A DNA stretch of 64,000 bases from Pocillopora verrucosa (taxonomy: Eukaryota; Cnidaria; Anthozoa; Scleractinia; Pocilloporidae), in contig NC_089325.1 in the NCBI RefSeq assembly GCF_036669915.1, forward strand, positions 16,656,718 through 16,720,717, given 5' to 3'. This document shows positions 11,651 to 23,126 of this stretch, in pieces (within the stretch, counting starts at the first letter, position 1; every line of letters starts with the position of its first letter). The position numbers were made by a program, and so were the translations under genes. The notes beneath the pieces are model-generated. The model was given only the letters and a program-made list of their open reading frames with translations. It had not been told where the DNA came from and did not search any database.

Positions 11651-11808
11651 CAACTGAGTTGAAAACGTAATTGGCCACCGTAAAGAGTAAAAAAAACTGA
11701 CGTTTCGAGCGCTAGTCCTTCGTCAATCGCTCTGACGATGGGATAACGCTCGAAACGTCAGCTTTTTAACTCTTTACGGTGGCCAATTTACGTTTTCAAC
11801 TCAGTTGT
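11651..11808. repeat. Palindrome of two hammerhead-ribozyme-like units
   Basis: Two arms of about 75 bp (11651-11724 and 11733-11808) are near-perfect inverted copies around an 8-base centre. The plus strand holds CTGACGA (11732-11738), then GAAAC (11752-11756) and GTC (11757-11759), the order of conserved boxes in a hammerhead ribozyme with a minimal stem III. Stem I could be GCT/AGC. The left arm read on the minus strand gives a second, mutated core (TTGACGA...GAAAC-GTC). It may derive from a Penelope-like element or a small hammerhead-bearing repeat. Confidence 0.6.
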
Positions 11809-13927
11809 TGACACTAAATTACCTGATATTTACCTCCACTTCGGTGAACACTTGTTAACTATCATGAGATGTTTGAACGCAAACATAACGGCAAATGATT
11901 ATTTCAACTATCATGAACTATCGTGACCGTTTGAACAGGGCTTAAAAATTCTGAGTTATTTTTGAGGATAAGCATTAAAAGATTGTACTTGTTATTCTCA
12001 ATTTATACCCGATGAAAACGTTTCACTCACCTCGTCAATTATAGCATCTTCTCCTTTGCTAAGAATACCAATGTGACAATGGTTTGTTGCGCTCCTAATT
12101 TGAAGTTGACTAAAACAAAACACACGTACAAACTAACTAGTAATCGCTTACAATCAAAATATGCATTTCTCTATGGCAACAAAACAACCAATCGTATTAC
12201 GCGTCACATGGTTTGAATCGCATAGTTGAGTCACATCCATTGGCGTAAATTATGGGCTCTTTGGTCTCGGATACTTGTTACAAATTTTTGATAAAAACTC
12301 AGGAACTGCACGCGAATGCGAAATAGGCTACTGGAGGTGAACGACTATGCTTTTCAAAACTATATGTTCGATGGCTCTCGATTTCTCGATCTCAATTTCC
12401 ACCCCCCGATCAAGTCTGCGTCCTTCACCATAAATGATAAATTTAACCTCTAAATTTAACCTCTAAATCATCATCAACGGAGATAAAATAAGATCGACTC
12501 ACATCGACGCCGATTGAACTTGAAATATTAGCTGTGTAGTGCATATTTAACTACCAAATTGGCTTTAATTTTCAACATCTTATACTCCAAATTTGGAAAG
12601 AATCGGAAGTAACGCAATTTTTCATAAGCGTCATTGACCAAGCGTGAGGTCAAGATGGCTAGATATTGGGTCAGTTCTTTTTTGTGTTTTATTTCCATAA
12701 AAACGGAAAAAAGAGAACGACACTAATATCCAGCCACCTCGACCGAAAAAGCTTGGTCAATATCGGATTTATTATAGAGCAAAGACATCGCCGCTTTATT
12801 ACGAATCAAGACTTGTTTATTTCGAGAGACGGGAAAGGAGGCCAGCTGTTTTTGCGCGGAATCACAGCGGGCAGTCCCGCGCCCATCTTGCCTGCTCAGG
12901 TGCCAATCAGAACAGAAGATATTTCAAATTTGGGTTATTTTCCCCAATTACCAAAATAAAGGGACAATTCCCTCTATCTGAACCAATCAACCTTTAGTAA
13001 TTTGCTCTCTATGTTAAAAAATAACAGAATCAACGCGCGCAACATTATTTGAGAATGGTAGGCTGTTTTCAGCCGAGGTAACCATTAGGGTGGTGCTTTG
13101 TTTTAGGGTACCGTTCGCACTTGCCTTATTGGGAACATTTTCTCTTTAATTTTCCTATCATGTTTGGAATCTTTAACGATATGTCCGTTTTGCTCCAAAA
13201 AAGTGTTTGAGAAAAAAGGAAGAAAAAAAGAAAAAAGAAAAAAAAGAGAACTGATGCAGGTCACAGGGCTCTTTAACGTCCCTGTTACAAAAGGCTATTA
13301 GTAAAGCGGCACCAATTGTTAAACACAAAAAATATACCCCAAAAATTTCATCCGCTTTCGACAATAATCGACCTTAAAAATGCTCAGCGATGGCAGGGTC
13401 AGGGCTCTTATAGCACATCCAGAGCCTTTCCGTTACCCTCCGAGTCTCAAGTAATCTGTAATCAGACTTTTTGAAACTCTAGGACGCATACGTGGGCTCT
13501 GAATCGTAAGGACCTCAACATGTAGACCTGGTGTGGATAGTAAAAGTGTGCATGCAGAGTCAATGGAGTATGCGCTTATCTCAACATTTTTTAGCAATTT
13601 ATTACCTATACGTCCGAATAATTGCTTAAAACTATCATTTTATTTTGTGGCTTCATCACAGCAGCTCGCTAAATCTCATCGATGCTTTTTTGTGCCTTTG
13701 AGGTGCAAGAGCAAATATACATAACACAAGGCTAGCTTAAACATCAAGGACAAATTGAATATCCATGTTGGCTCACCACGCACTAAGCTAGGGGTAATCA
13801 TAATGATTAAATCTCCATTTGTTTGCAGCAGTTTTCTTTTTTCCTGTATTCCGTCATAAAAAAACGCTTTCTTTTCCCTTATTTCTCTTTTAAAAGAGCG
13901 ATTTCATTCACGTCCAATTCTGAGTTA
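11809..13927. other. Noncoding stretch
   Basis: No supported gene. A small direct repeat of AAATTTAACCTCT lies near 12437-12468, and an A/G-rich run at 13200-13245. The open frame at 12666-12959 has no recognisable motif. Confidence 0.5.
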
Positions 13928-14139
13928 TTAACCCATTAACTCTAAAGGGTGACTGGCTTCTAATTTCTCATTTCAGTATCAACCTTGAATTGAATGTATA
14001 GGTAACGAGAAAAATGAAAATAATAACCAATTTGAAAAGCTTATGATTGTTAAACAAATTCTCCTTGTCCTTACCACAGGAAATGTAGAGAGATCAGTGT
14101 GGAGAATATGAGTACCAACCTAAGGGTGTAAATGGTTAA
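13928..14139. mobile_element. MITE with TTAACCC ends, diverged copy 2
   Basis: It begins TTAACCCATTAACTC and ends with the decayed inverse (GTAAATGGTTAA). Length and interior words (AATTTCTC, CAATATCAACC-like) match the copy at 10881-11092. Confidence 0.5.
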
Positions 14140-14924
14140 TGATCGAGCTAAGTGCAAGTTAATGCTATGTTTCATCTATTTGAGCGAACTGAAAAATTCC
14201 AACATCTGTGGCATCATGCAGTAGTTCAGTGATTAGATTCTGTCATATTGGTTCTATCATTCGTCTGTCTGCAATTGCTTGATTGGTGAGATTATCACAC
14301 CATGCACCTTGCTGTGACATACCTGTTAAATAAAATACCCTTTCCAGGAGTTCTCAGTATTGCTTTCAATAAACCTCACAGAATATTCACTTAGATACCT
14401 AACAGCAAGAGCTCTTACATTTAAATAAAATCTAGGACCGCTAAATAATTAGTTAGAGAAAGCTCGAAAAAAAATGTTTATCATCACTGGCTCGCGGGGA
14501 GGAAGGAAAGGATGTGAAGGATGGGAAGGATGGGAATCCTTGTTACAAGGATCTAGTTCTCATCTGTAAGTCACGGTGCACAAGATCAAGTAAGAGAACT
14601 ATCAAATTGAAATCATGTCATATATTGAACACAACTTTATTAATATCTCAAAATAGGCCAAGATACGTAATTCCCAAAATCTATCAAGAAATTCTTCAAA
14701 AAAATATCTATAAATCTCTTTTAACTCTAAAAATCTAAAAATATTTTTCTTCAAAAATCCCGACCATCTCAGCAATGTTTTTCAAATAATCACAAAATTT
14801 TGCATAAAATGTGAGATATTGTGGTGTAATTTCTCAGAAACACCTTTAAAACATTCGCACAAGTTGTGAAAAATTCGCATCTCCTATAGGAGGCGAAGCC
14901 ACCTAAGTTATTGCAGTTCTTACC
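14140..14924. other. Noncoding spacer
   Basis: I see no gene or clear structure. The reading frame at 14514-14738 is not supported by any motif. Confidence 0.4.
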
Positions 14925-16460
14925 GTGACACTACAGAAGATTAAAACACCAAAAAGGAATCATCCGTTAAGCCACAGAGATATAGTTGAGATGATTATGA
15001 AATTAATATTCCTCCCTGTGAACTGGAATCTTTTATTCGGGAAAATGAATGAACTTAAGTCATCAGTGACCTCATGGATAAGCTTCCTGATCTCCATTTC
15101 CGTGAAACAAGTCTTAAAGAGGAGTGGATTTTTCTATACTGCATCACTGCAACAGCTAAGCTCGGTCTCTTAGGAAAATCAGGATTGGTTTGATGACAAC
15201 GTCGTGGAAATAAACGAACTCTTAGAGTAGAAACGTAAGCACTTTCTTGCCTATCAAGTCAGCGCAACATCAGTATCGAAATGAAAGTCTTTATTGCCTG
15301 CAATAGTAAACTCAAGAGCATCTCAGAAAAATGCAAGACATCTGGCTACAGGCGCAGACGCCATCCCTGCGTAAATATGAAAGGCAGGTAATAAAATAGT
15401 CACCCAAAATCTGTGTGAAATGTTCTCATCCTTTTGGAGAAAAGATGTTCTATCTCAAGACTTCAATAAGGCTATCATTGTCCAATTGTAAGAGCGAGGA
15501 AACAGGCAGTCCTGCGACAACCACAAGGGAACACCGTTACTGCCGTCAGTTTTAGGCAAATTCCTTGCTAGAGTCATGCCTAATCGACTCATCAAACATT
15601 TGCAACAAGGTCTCCTGCCCGCGAGTCCGTGCAGCTTTCGAACGAGCAGCAGCGGAACAGTACATGTGATATTTACAGCTCGTCACTTTATGAGAAAATC
15701 CAGGAGTAACACTAGGACCTCTGTACCACCTTTGTTGACCTGACCAAGGTGTTAGACACGGTCAGTCGTGATGATCTATAGAAAGTCATTTCAAAGCTAG
15801 ATGCATCTCTATTATCATCACCATGATTGGAAAGTTTCTTAGTGAAATGATGGAACTTGTAAAATAGTGAGGTGTGGAAATATTTCCCGGTCAACAATGG
15901 CTTGAAACACGTATGTGTTCTCGCCCAACCTTCTTCTCAATGATGCTCTCAACAACGCTTCCAGGTGCATTCTCACAAGGTGATGCAGGCGTAGAAACTC
16001 GTTATAGAACTGATCACATGCTTCACAATCGTAGACGACTTAAGGAAACACTTGAGGTCAGTCTTACCACGATCCGTGATCTAAATTTTGCAAATGATTG
16101 TGCACTGGATAGTAACTGTGAAGAACAGATGCATCATGGCATGAACTCTTTGGGCACAACCTGTTAGAACTTTTGATTCACCGCACGTACCCACCAGCTC
16201 TGAGAAGCAATACAACTAACCTTACAGTCATTTAATTGGCACAAAACTCCACGCAATTGTAAAGTTCACCTATCTTTAAATTGCAGACCGCTGTCCATCA
16301 GCTCGGCGTACGGTAGACTTCGCCTGACTGTATAGGGACGCAGGTAAATCTCGACAGGTAGAAAACTCAAAGTCTATAAAGCTGGACAGTTTACAGCAGG
16401 TAAGCAGCCAAATTTAATCACATCCGCGCAACAAGCCTCCGAAATGGTTCATTGGTTCAA
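14925..16460 (+). pseudogene. Decayed LINE endonuclease-reverse transcriptase fragment
   Basis: Pieces of a non-LTR reverse transcriptase can be followed on the plus strand across several frames. In order: QDWFDDNVVEI near 15180, HLATGADAIPA near 15340, LPSVLGKFLARVMPNRL near 15550, and TSVPPLLT/TFVDLTK near 15720. Then come RMCSRPTFFSMMLS (15910-15950) and NFANDCALDSN, a mutated A/DD catalytic box, near 16090. The downstream KFTYL motif is near 16260. Frameshifts, stops and missing segments show it is long dead. The order matches the common invertebrate endonuclease-RT LINE family; clade not assignable by eye. Confidence 0.7.
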
Positions 16461-17548
16461 CTAAACAGTCGAACTAGCGAAACAGTTGAACTGTACAAAT
16501 TGCACAACCTATCTTACTTAGTTAAAGTAGTTCAAGTGATCAAACTAGCTTCAATTGTTCAACTGCACAAACTGCACAATCTAGCTGAATTGGTTCAGGT
16601 AGTTAAAACAGTTAAACTAGCGCAATTGGTTTACCTGGTTAAATAGTCAAACTAGCGAAAACAGTTAAACTGACAAATTGCACAATCTATCTTAACTGGT
16701 TGCAATAGTTAAAATGCTCAAACCTGCTTAAATGGTTAAACTGAAAAAAATGCATAAGCATCTTATAAGGTTCAACCTCACAAACTCCACAATCTACCAT
16801 AATTGGTTAAAGTAGTTAAAATAACCAAACTAACTTAACTGGTTGAATAACTAATTGGTTGAAGTAGTGCAAATGATCAAACTAGCTTAAATTGTTCAAC
16901 TGCATAACCTGCACAAACTGCACGATCTAGCAGAATTGGTTCTGCCTAGAAAGTAGTTATGTCATTTCTGCGAACTGATTCGAATGCGGACAGTCAAGTA
17001 GATATTTCAGTGTACCACTGGTTATTTTGCAGTCACGGTAAGATATCAAGTTTTCGAGAGCACATGGTCTGTTTTGAGTTTAAGTTTTAGTTTCTGCTAA
17101 GATTGTCGAACAAGATTTCATTTGTTATTAGCGGGACAAGACACAAATAACTTGTACTATTCGATCGTTTTTGTTTAGCTTTCTTATCCTTTGTGACTCG
17201 GTTATTTTGCTTTATTCAGCGGATTTATGCATTTGATTTCAGTGAATCGTTGTTCATGTAATAAAAAGAGTTTACAGTTCAGCGCAATTGGCTCAACTGG
17301 TTAAATAATCAGCGAGCGAAGACCGTTAAACTGAAAACAATTGAAAAATATATCGTAGTTGTTTAAAGTAGTTCAAATGGTCAAACTAGCTAAATGGTTT
17401 AACTTGAAAATATGTACAATTAGCTTAAATGGTTCAACTGCACAAGCTGCACAATCTAGATTCAAATACCTAAAATAGTCAAACTAACGAAAACAGTTAA
17501 ATTGCACAAATTTCACATTCTATCTTAATTGGCTAAAGTAGTTCAAAG
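16444..17548. repeat. Short-word satellite, blocks 1 and 2
   Basis: Blocks 16444-16945 and 17281-17548 are built from variants of GGTTCAACTGCACAAACTGC, GCACAATCTAGCTTAATTGG and TAGTCAAACTAGCGAAAACA. Units are irregular, about 20-25 bp each, and combine into longer composite periods. The intervening 16946-17280 is unrelated unique-looking sequence. The apparent protein at 16452-16646 is only translated satellite. Confidence 0.75.
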
Positions 17549-18562
17549 GGGGGATTTAGGATTTTCGGTTTTGCAGTTTTGGCTACGTTTTAGATCGGTT
17601 TTTTGGTTTTTGTGCCAAAAAACTTCGTTTTTTCGGTTTGGTGGTCATTGCGGTTTGCGGATTTTCCGTTTTTTTAGCATTTTGTTTTCGGTTTTCGGTT
17701 TTCGCAAAAAATACTAACTGGTTTTCGGCTTTGATATCCGATGCAGTTTTCGGTTTTTCCAATTAGACCTATTTGGGTTCCGGTTTCTCTTCGATCTGAG
17801 CGGCAACTACGCGCCTCCACTAATCTCGAATAGCCGCTAAACGCAAATTTTATCGAGAGGAATGAGTGACAAACCAATTGAAATATCGCAGGGATCCCTA
17901 GGTAGCTGACGTGTAGCCGTACCCTCCCCCTCCCCTGAGGTGGGGGGGGGGGAAGAAGGGAGGGTACGGCTACGCGCCTGCACGTAGGGCACGGCTAAGC
18001 ACGGATCATTTCCAAAGTTTCTTTATCAACGCCACCTCGAAGTTGGTGACCAAGTTACAGGCCATACGTGACTGATTGATTCAACATTCCAATGGAATCT
18101 CCAAACTTTCAGGTCTTAATTCGCGAATGGACATGTTAGATCAGGGATTTTTGGTGAAACTTTCCAGAGCTATAGCTTTTTGCGACTGCAAAATTGCAAT
18201 CCTATGAAGGGCTTTTGTGCGAATTTCCTTAATTTAATTAGGCTCCATTACCAGCTGCTGAGTCCGCAGAGACCACGTTTGAGGTCCTCGAGAGCGCAGC
18301 TGTTAATTTAAGCAGATACTAGAAGATACGAATGCCAAGTGCATGGTATTCATGGTCCTGTCATGAGATTAGTGTAGTTTGCTCTGTACGCTACACTTGT
18401 CATCACTGTATCGAAACGATCAGGGTTTTAATAACTGGGATGTGAAAGTGTATCGATTTTGACAGTTTTGCATGCCGTTTTCGGTTTTGATCGAGTTTTT
18501 TTTCGGTTTTGGATGATTTTTTCTACGGTTTTAAGGTTTCTAATGGGCCCCAATGCCCTCCT
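17549..18562. other. TTCGGTTTT-rich insert with hairpin, inside the satellite
   Basis: The flanks (17550-17760 and 18470-18540) are rich in GGTTTTCGGTTTT words, as if one low-complexity element had been split. A perfect 15-bp hairpin, GTAGCCGTACCCTCC at 17913-17927 and its inverse at 17959-17973, encloses C- and G-runs. No gene is apparent. Confidence 0.5.
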
Positions 18563-19450
18563 CAGTTCAAATGGTCCAACTAGCTCAAATGGTTCAACCG
18601 GAGGAAATGCATAACTAGCTTAAATGGTTCAACTGCACCAACTGCACAATCTTGCTTAATCGGTATAACTAGTTAAAATAGTCAAACCAGCGGAAAGAGG
18701 TAAACGGTATCGGAACAATTCGCCCCTCAAACAATTCGCCCCAATTTTTAGACAATTCACCCCCAATGTGAAAACACCGAGTCAGTCAACCGAATCATTC
18801 ATGCTCATCGTACATGAAACAAAGCTATCTACGGTCGAATTTATAAGTATAATAAGGGCGAACGCGTTCTCGCGCGTCTAAAACCGAAGAACTGAACACG
18901 TATCACCATCTTACGCTCACGCGATTGACGATCAGTAAATTATTTTGGTTTCGGTTGACTCGAGTAGTCGAGTTTTCTTTTTCTTTCAAGAAATGATTGC
19001 CTTGTGACAAAAGCTATATTTTCTACAATAATTTGGGTGTTTTCACATTGGGGGTGAATTGTATTGAAATTGGGGGCTAATTGTCCGGGGCGAATTGTCA
19101 GACATTCGAGGTGAACTGCACAAATTGCACAATGTATCTTAATTGGCTGAAGTGGTTCAAAATGGTCAAACTAGCGAAAATGACAAAATGCGTAACTAGC
19201 TGAAATGGTTTAACCAGCCAAAATTCATAACTGGCTGAATCAGTTCAACTGCGGAAACTGCTTAAGTCACCTCAAATGATTCAACTGGTTACATAGTCAA
19301 ACTGGCGAGGATAGTTTAACTTCAAAAATTGCACAATCTATCTAAAATGGTCTGACTACCTTAAGTGCTTCAACTGGAAAAAATGCATAACTGGCTTAAT
19401 AGGATCTACTGCACAAACTGCACAATCTAGCCTATTTGTTCCAACTGGAA
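18563..19450. repeat. Short-word satellite, block 3, interrupted by a MITE
   Basis: The same GGTTCAACTGCAC / CAAACTAGC words as at 16444 occur at 18563-18706 and 19111-19450. A separate inverted-repeat element sits between them. Confidence 0.7.
18713..19102. mobile_element. MITE with GGCGAATTGT-type inverted ends
   Basis: Left-end words ACAATTCGCCCCTC, CAATTCGCCCC and CACCCCCAATGTGAAAACACC recur as their reverse complement at 19040-19102 (GGTGTTTTCACATTGGGG... GGGGCGAATTGTC). The arms are about 65 bp and the total about 390 bp, with no coding capacity. It is inserted in the satellite. Confidence 0.65.
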
Positions 19451-19513
19451 ATAGTTTGATGCTACTCTGGTTTGCAGATTTAATGAATGTAACCGAAAAA
19501 GTTACAATTCATA

Positions 19514-19553
19514 GACCCAACGTTTCGACACTCCTGTCTAGTGCCTTCATCAG
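19514..19553 (-). ncRNA. Hammerhead ribozyme-like core of the Penelope-like element
   Basis: On the minus strand CTGATGA (19553-19547) is followed by a six-pair stem II, GGCACT/AGTGTC, then GAAAC (19526-19522) and a GTC cleavage-site triplet (19516-19514). Penelope-like elements are known to carry hammerhead ribozymes with very short stem III in their terminal repeats. Stem I is not obvious here, so activity is uncertain. Confidence 0.55.
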
Positions 19554-19667
19554 GGGTGATCTAAACGCTGCAACAAGAGGTCCTATTATATGATCACTAA
19601 TTAGCGGCCTTTTTTTTCGGACGAGGTGTAAATAGGCGTCAGGTAGCAAACCGTCACGGTCACGATT

Positions 19668-20027
19668 TTAAGGAGCGTGAGCGGAGTTAATATGCCAAGC
19701 CTCCAAACAAAGGCGCTGGTGGTAACGCCGATTAGTGGTGATAATTTTAGAATTATCCCACCCAATTGTATGGTTAGTTAGGCATGTATGCTCCGATAAA
19801 GCTGAATTTTCCTTTTTGCAAAGGAAAACCGCTTTTTGGTGCTCTTTTAACCGTGTACCAAACTGACGTTTGGTCTGTCCGATGTATTCGCTGACACAGT
19901 CATTGCAAGGAATAGAATAAATGGCGTCGGTTCGTTGTTCTTTCGTGACAGGATCCTTAGGTTTGGCGAAAATATGCCCCAAAGTCTGAAAAGGTTTTTG
20001 AGCAACTTTAACGTTGTGGCTATTCAA
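19668..20027 (-). pseudogene. Penelope-like GIY-YIG endonuclease fragment
   Basis: The 119-residue frame contains AIYSIPCNDC, the GIY-YIG-like EYIGQTKRQFGTRLKEHQKA with its Arg/His helix, and LSEHTCLTNHTIGWD, typical of the endonuclease domain that primes Penelope-like retrotransposition. Upstream frames on the same strand hold the reverse transcriptase. The preceding sequence is shifted or stopped, so this is the C-terminal part of a dead polyprotein. Confidence 0.8.
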
Positions 20028-20399
20028 AATTCTCTTGATGGGTTCCGTAACACCCTGTATATAAGGAATAAAAGCAAAACCAGTCGCTGGTTCCCTTGCG
20101 TCAAGAGCGTTACTGTTTGTAACTGATTTTTGGCAGTTACGGGGAAAAGTTTTTGTATGGCCATTTGCCTTTAGGACATTGGAAACATATTTCCTCTCCT
20201 CAGCCTTCGAATCGAGTGAAGATGGTAGACAGTCAGCCCTCCTAAGTAAAGTTTTGGCTACAGACTTTTTATGGAAAACAGGGTGGTGAGAATCGAAAGC
20301 GAGGTATTTGTGAGCGAGGTGTGGGTAGGTTTACAGTAAACACTTGTCTCTAAATTACCCTGAACACATTTAAACCAAGAAAGGGAAAATGTCTATCCT

Positions 20400-21513
20400 T
20401 TTCACGCTCAAGGGTGAATGGGATCGACGGCTCTACTGAATTCAAATGCGACAAGAGGCGCTCCGCTTCATTTCCAGATATCGCAGGAATAACATCATCG
20501 ACATATCATTTCCAGAAAAAGGGTTTAACCGGTGAAGTGGCTAACGCCTTTTGTTCCACGTCTTCATTACCATGTTAGCAATGACAGCAGAGACGGGCGA
20601 ACCCATCGCTGTACCAAAAACTTGTTGATAGTAGGCGCCGTTATATGTAAATTGCGTGGTTTTGAGGCAAAAAGACAGCAGATGACTAATATCCTCCACA
20701 GGCAAGGAAGTTCTTTGTCCCAGGGAAGCATCTTCTCTGAGTCATTCCTCCGCAACCTTGACGGCAAGATCAACTGGGATTTTGGTGAAGAGCGAAACAA
20801 CGTCTAAAGATACTAATTCTTCACAAGTGTTAAGAGTTTTATCTCTTATGAAATCCGCAAATTCGCAGGGATTTTTGACAGAGTAATCAGTATTCCCAAC
20901 AACAGGCGACAAAATTATCGCAAGATAACCAGAAATTGCATAAGTCGGAGAATTAACAAAAGAGACAATGGGTCTCAAAGGAATTGCCGGTTTATGAATT
21001 TTAGATAAGCCATGAAAACGTGGACATAAGCCGTCACTACTGTATAACATTTTGTACGTAGAGTCACTAATGATACCAGCTTTTTTCAAATCAAGCAACA
21101 TTTTGTTTAACTTTCTTTGAGTTTTACTGGTAGGTAGGATCAGAGTTAAAGACAGCATACGTACTCTTGTCATTAAGCAGAGACAAAGCTTTGTCGTGAT
21201 ATTGCTGTTTGTCCATAACCACAACACAATTACCCTTGTCCTCAATTACGAGCCTGTCCGGATCCTTTTTGAGAGCTATAAGCGCATTGAAAACATCCTT
21301 TTGAATGTTTTTGGGAGGAGGTTTAGCACGTGTGAGTATGCTTATTACTTCTGCTCTTACCAAATACCTACGATCGTTGTTGAGTTGAGAGATACTCTCA
21401 ACAACGGCGACAATATCGGCAGTCGGTATTTTGCGAGGAGCAATAGCAAACTTCAGACCCTTCTCTAAACCACTCCGTTCCAGCGCGGATAACTCCTTGG
21501 AGGAAAGGTTCAA
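20400..21513 (-). pseudogene. Penelope-like reverse transcriptase, broken
   Basis: On the minus strand, 21513-21124 gives an N-terminal part (VIEDKGNCVVVMDKQQY). A second frame to 20742 gives PRFHGLSKIHKPAIPLRPIVS and VSLDVVSLFTKIPVD (motif A), and a further frame gives FGTAMGSPVSAVIANMVM (motif B) near 20590. The YVDD catalytic box is at 20494-20505, preceded by an in-frame TGA where Trp is usual. Frameshifts occur near 21130 and 20740. Confidence 0.75.
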
Positions 21514-21655
21514 GACTCATTTATCTCTCAGAGATGAGCCTGAATTAACAGGAGACCTCTTACTGAGCAAGTGACGGAGTTTTCTGTCGTGTTTCTCTCT
21601 CTGTTTGGTAAACGTCTGCAGTTCTTTCGAACTTCTTTTCGAAATTTCTTTAATT

Positions 21656-22262
21656 TAACTTCAACTGCTTAAATGGTCAAACTTGCGAAAACAGTTAAAC
21701 TGTATAAAATTCATAACTAGCTTAACCAGTTCAACTGCAGAAACTGTTAAAGTTGTCTCAAATGACTTAACTGGTTACATAGTCAAACTAGCGAGGACAT
21801 TTAACTTCAAAAATTGCACAAGCCACCTGAATTTGTTGAAGTAATCCAAATGGTCAAACTAGCTTAAACTGTTCAACTGGACAAACTCCATAACTAGCTT
21901 AAAAGGTTCAATTGCACAATCTAGCTTAATAGGCTCGACTGGGTGAATAGTCAAACTAGCGTAGGCAGTTAAACTGCACAAATTGCACAACCTACCTTTT
22001 TTGGTTGAAGTAGTCCAAATGGTCTAACTAGCTTAAGTGCTTCAACTGCACAAACTGCACAATCTAGCTTAATTGGTCCAACTGGTTAAATATTCAAACT
22101 TACAAAAACATTTAAACTGCACAAATTGCACAATCTATCTTATTTGGTTGAAATAGTTTAAATGGTCAAACTAGCTCAAATGGTTCAACCGGAAAAAATG
22201 CATAATACATTTGGTTCAACTTAAATTGAATGCAGATGGTTCAATTGCACAAACTGCACAAG
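21656..22262. repeat. Short-word satellite, block 4
   Basis: The array continues after the Penelope-like insertion with GCACAAACTGCACAATCTAG, TTAATTGGTCCAACTGG and TGGTCAAACTAGCTTAAATG variants. It ends at the Harbinger remnant. Confidence 0.75.
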
Positions 22263-22580
22263 TCCCATTCTCCGAAAATAGCTCCTCTGTTGTAGGCTGA
22301 CACTGGAAAGAGATCCGTGGGTGGACAGAGAAAGCCTTTTACAAACAACTGAAAGTATTCATCAAAAACCTGGGCGAAGATCCTGAGAACTGGGTAGGAT
22401 AGGCTCACCTTGGGCCGTTCATGTGATTTACATGCGACAGACATTCTCGTGCACCGATTGGTCTCCACGGCCACCCTCAGACACAAATGCATACTCAACG
22501 GTATCAAGGGAAAAACAAAAAACTACATGGCTGAATTTTATTATGTGCAAATATATCTCGAAAGGCAAGGCTTTCTTTAG

Positions 22581-22847
22581 TTGCCTCAAACCATTGACTT
22601 GTCTCGGTGCCAAGACTTGGAGGAGGCGGCATTAAAGAAACAACAGCTGCAAATGGAGAAGGAGGTAAGAGAGGCAGAGGGCAAGTTGAATCCAGGAAAA
22701 AAACATGACGAAAGATTTGAGGAACAACCGAATACCGCAAGAGTGCATCAACAGCAGCTACGACAACTAGAACGTATGAACATGGTTTTGCTGCAGCGGC
22801 AAAGCCAGGCGCTTATGTTCTTGTTACAAAAACTTGCTGACAAATAA
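22581..22847 (+). pseudogene. C-terminal part of a Harbinger Myb-like DNA-binding partner
   Basis: The 88-residue frame is Glu/Gln/Lys-rich and predicted coiled coil (EEAALKKQQLQMEKEVREAE, then QQQLRQLERMNMVLLQRQSQ), ending LLQKLADK. In Harbinger elements such a tail follows a Myb/SANT domain, which is not visible upstream. The assignment rests mainly on the neighbouring transposase and is moderate. Confidence 0.45.
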
Positions 22848-23126
22848 AATTGTTCCGCAAATTATTTGAAACTTGGACTTTCTGGTTCAGATGCCTTGCG
22901 TATTTCTGTATATGTGATAGACAACAGGAAGAGAATATCAGCTGTCTGAAGAGAATATCAACAGTTTGTATAATTTGTATGAGTTATGCGATCATTTGAT
23001 ATAATCTTTTAATTTTAAAAGTTGTTTATAATTTTAAATTTTAGTACTTTTAAAATGCTTTTACATGGTAATGATCGTTTAAAGGAGATTAATTTATTTG
23101 AAAGTAAACTGAAGACTGATTGAAAA

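Larger units (their letters stand above)
19470..21655 (-). mobile_element. Penelope-like element remnant
   Basis: The minus strand carries a reverse transcriptase followed by a GIY-YIG endonuclease and ends in a hammerhead-like motif, the standard Penelope-like order. It interrupts the short-word satellite, which resumes at 21656. Stops and frameshifts break the coding region. Confidence 0.8.

Noticed and set aside
16452..16646. Leu/Val/Lys repeat protein
   Set aside because: Translation of the short-word satellite; no conservation beyond the repeat.
16444..22262. CRISPR-like array
   Set aside because: The words are satellite variants with no constant repeat and unique spacers, and the DNA is eukaryotic.
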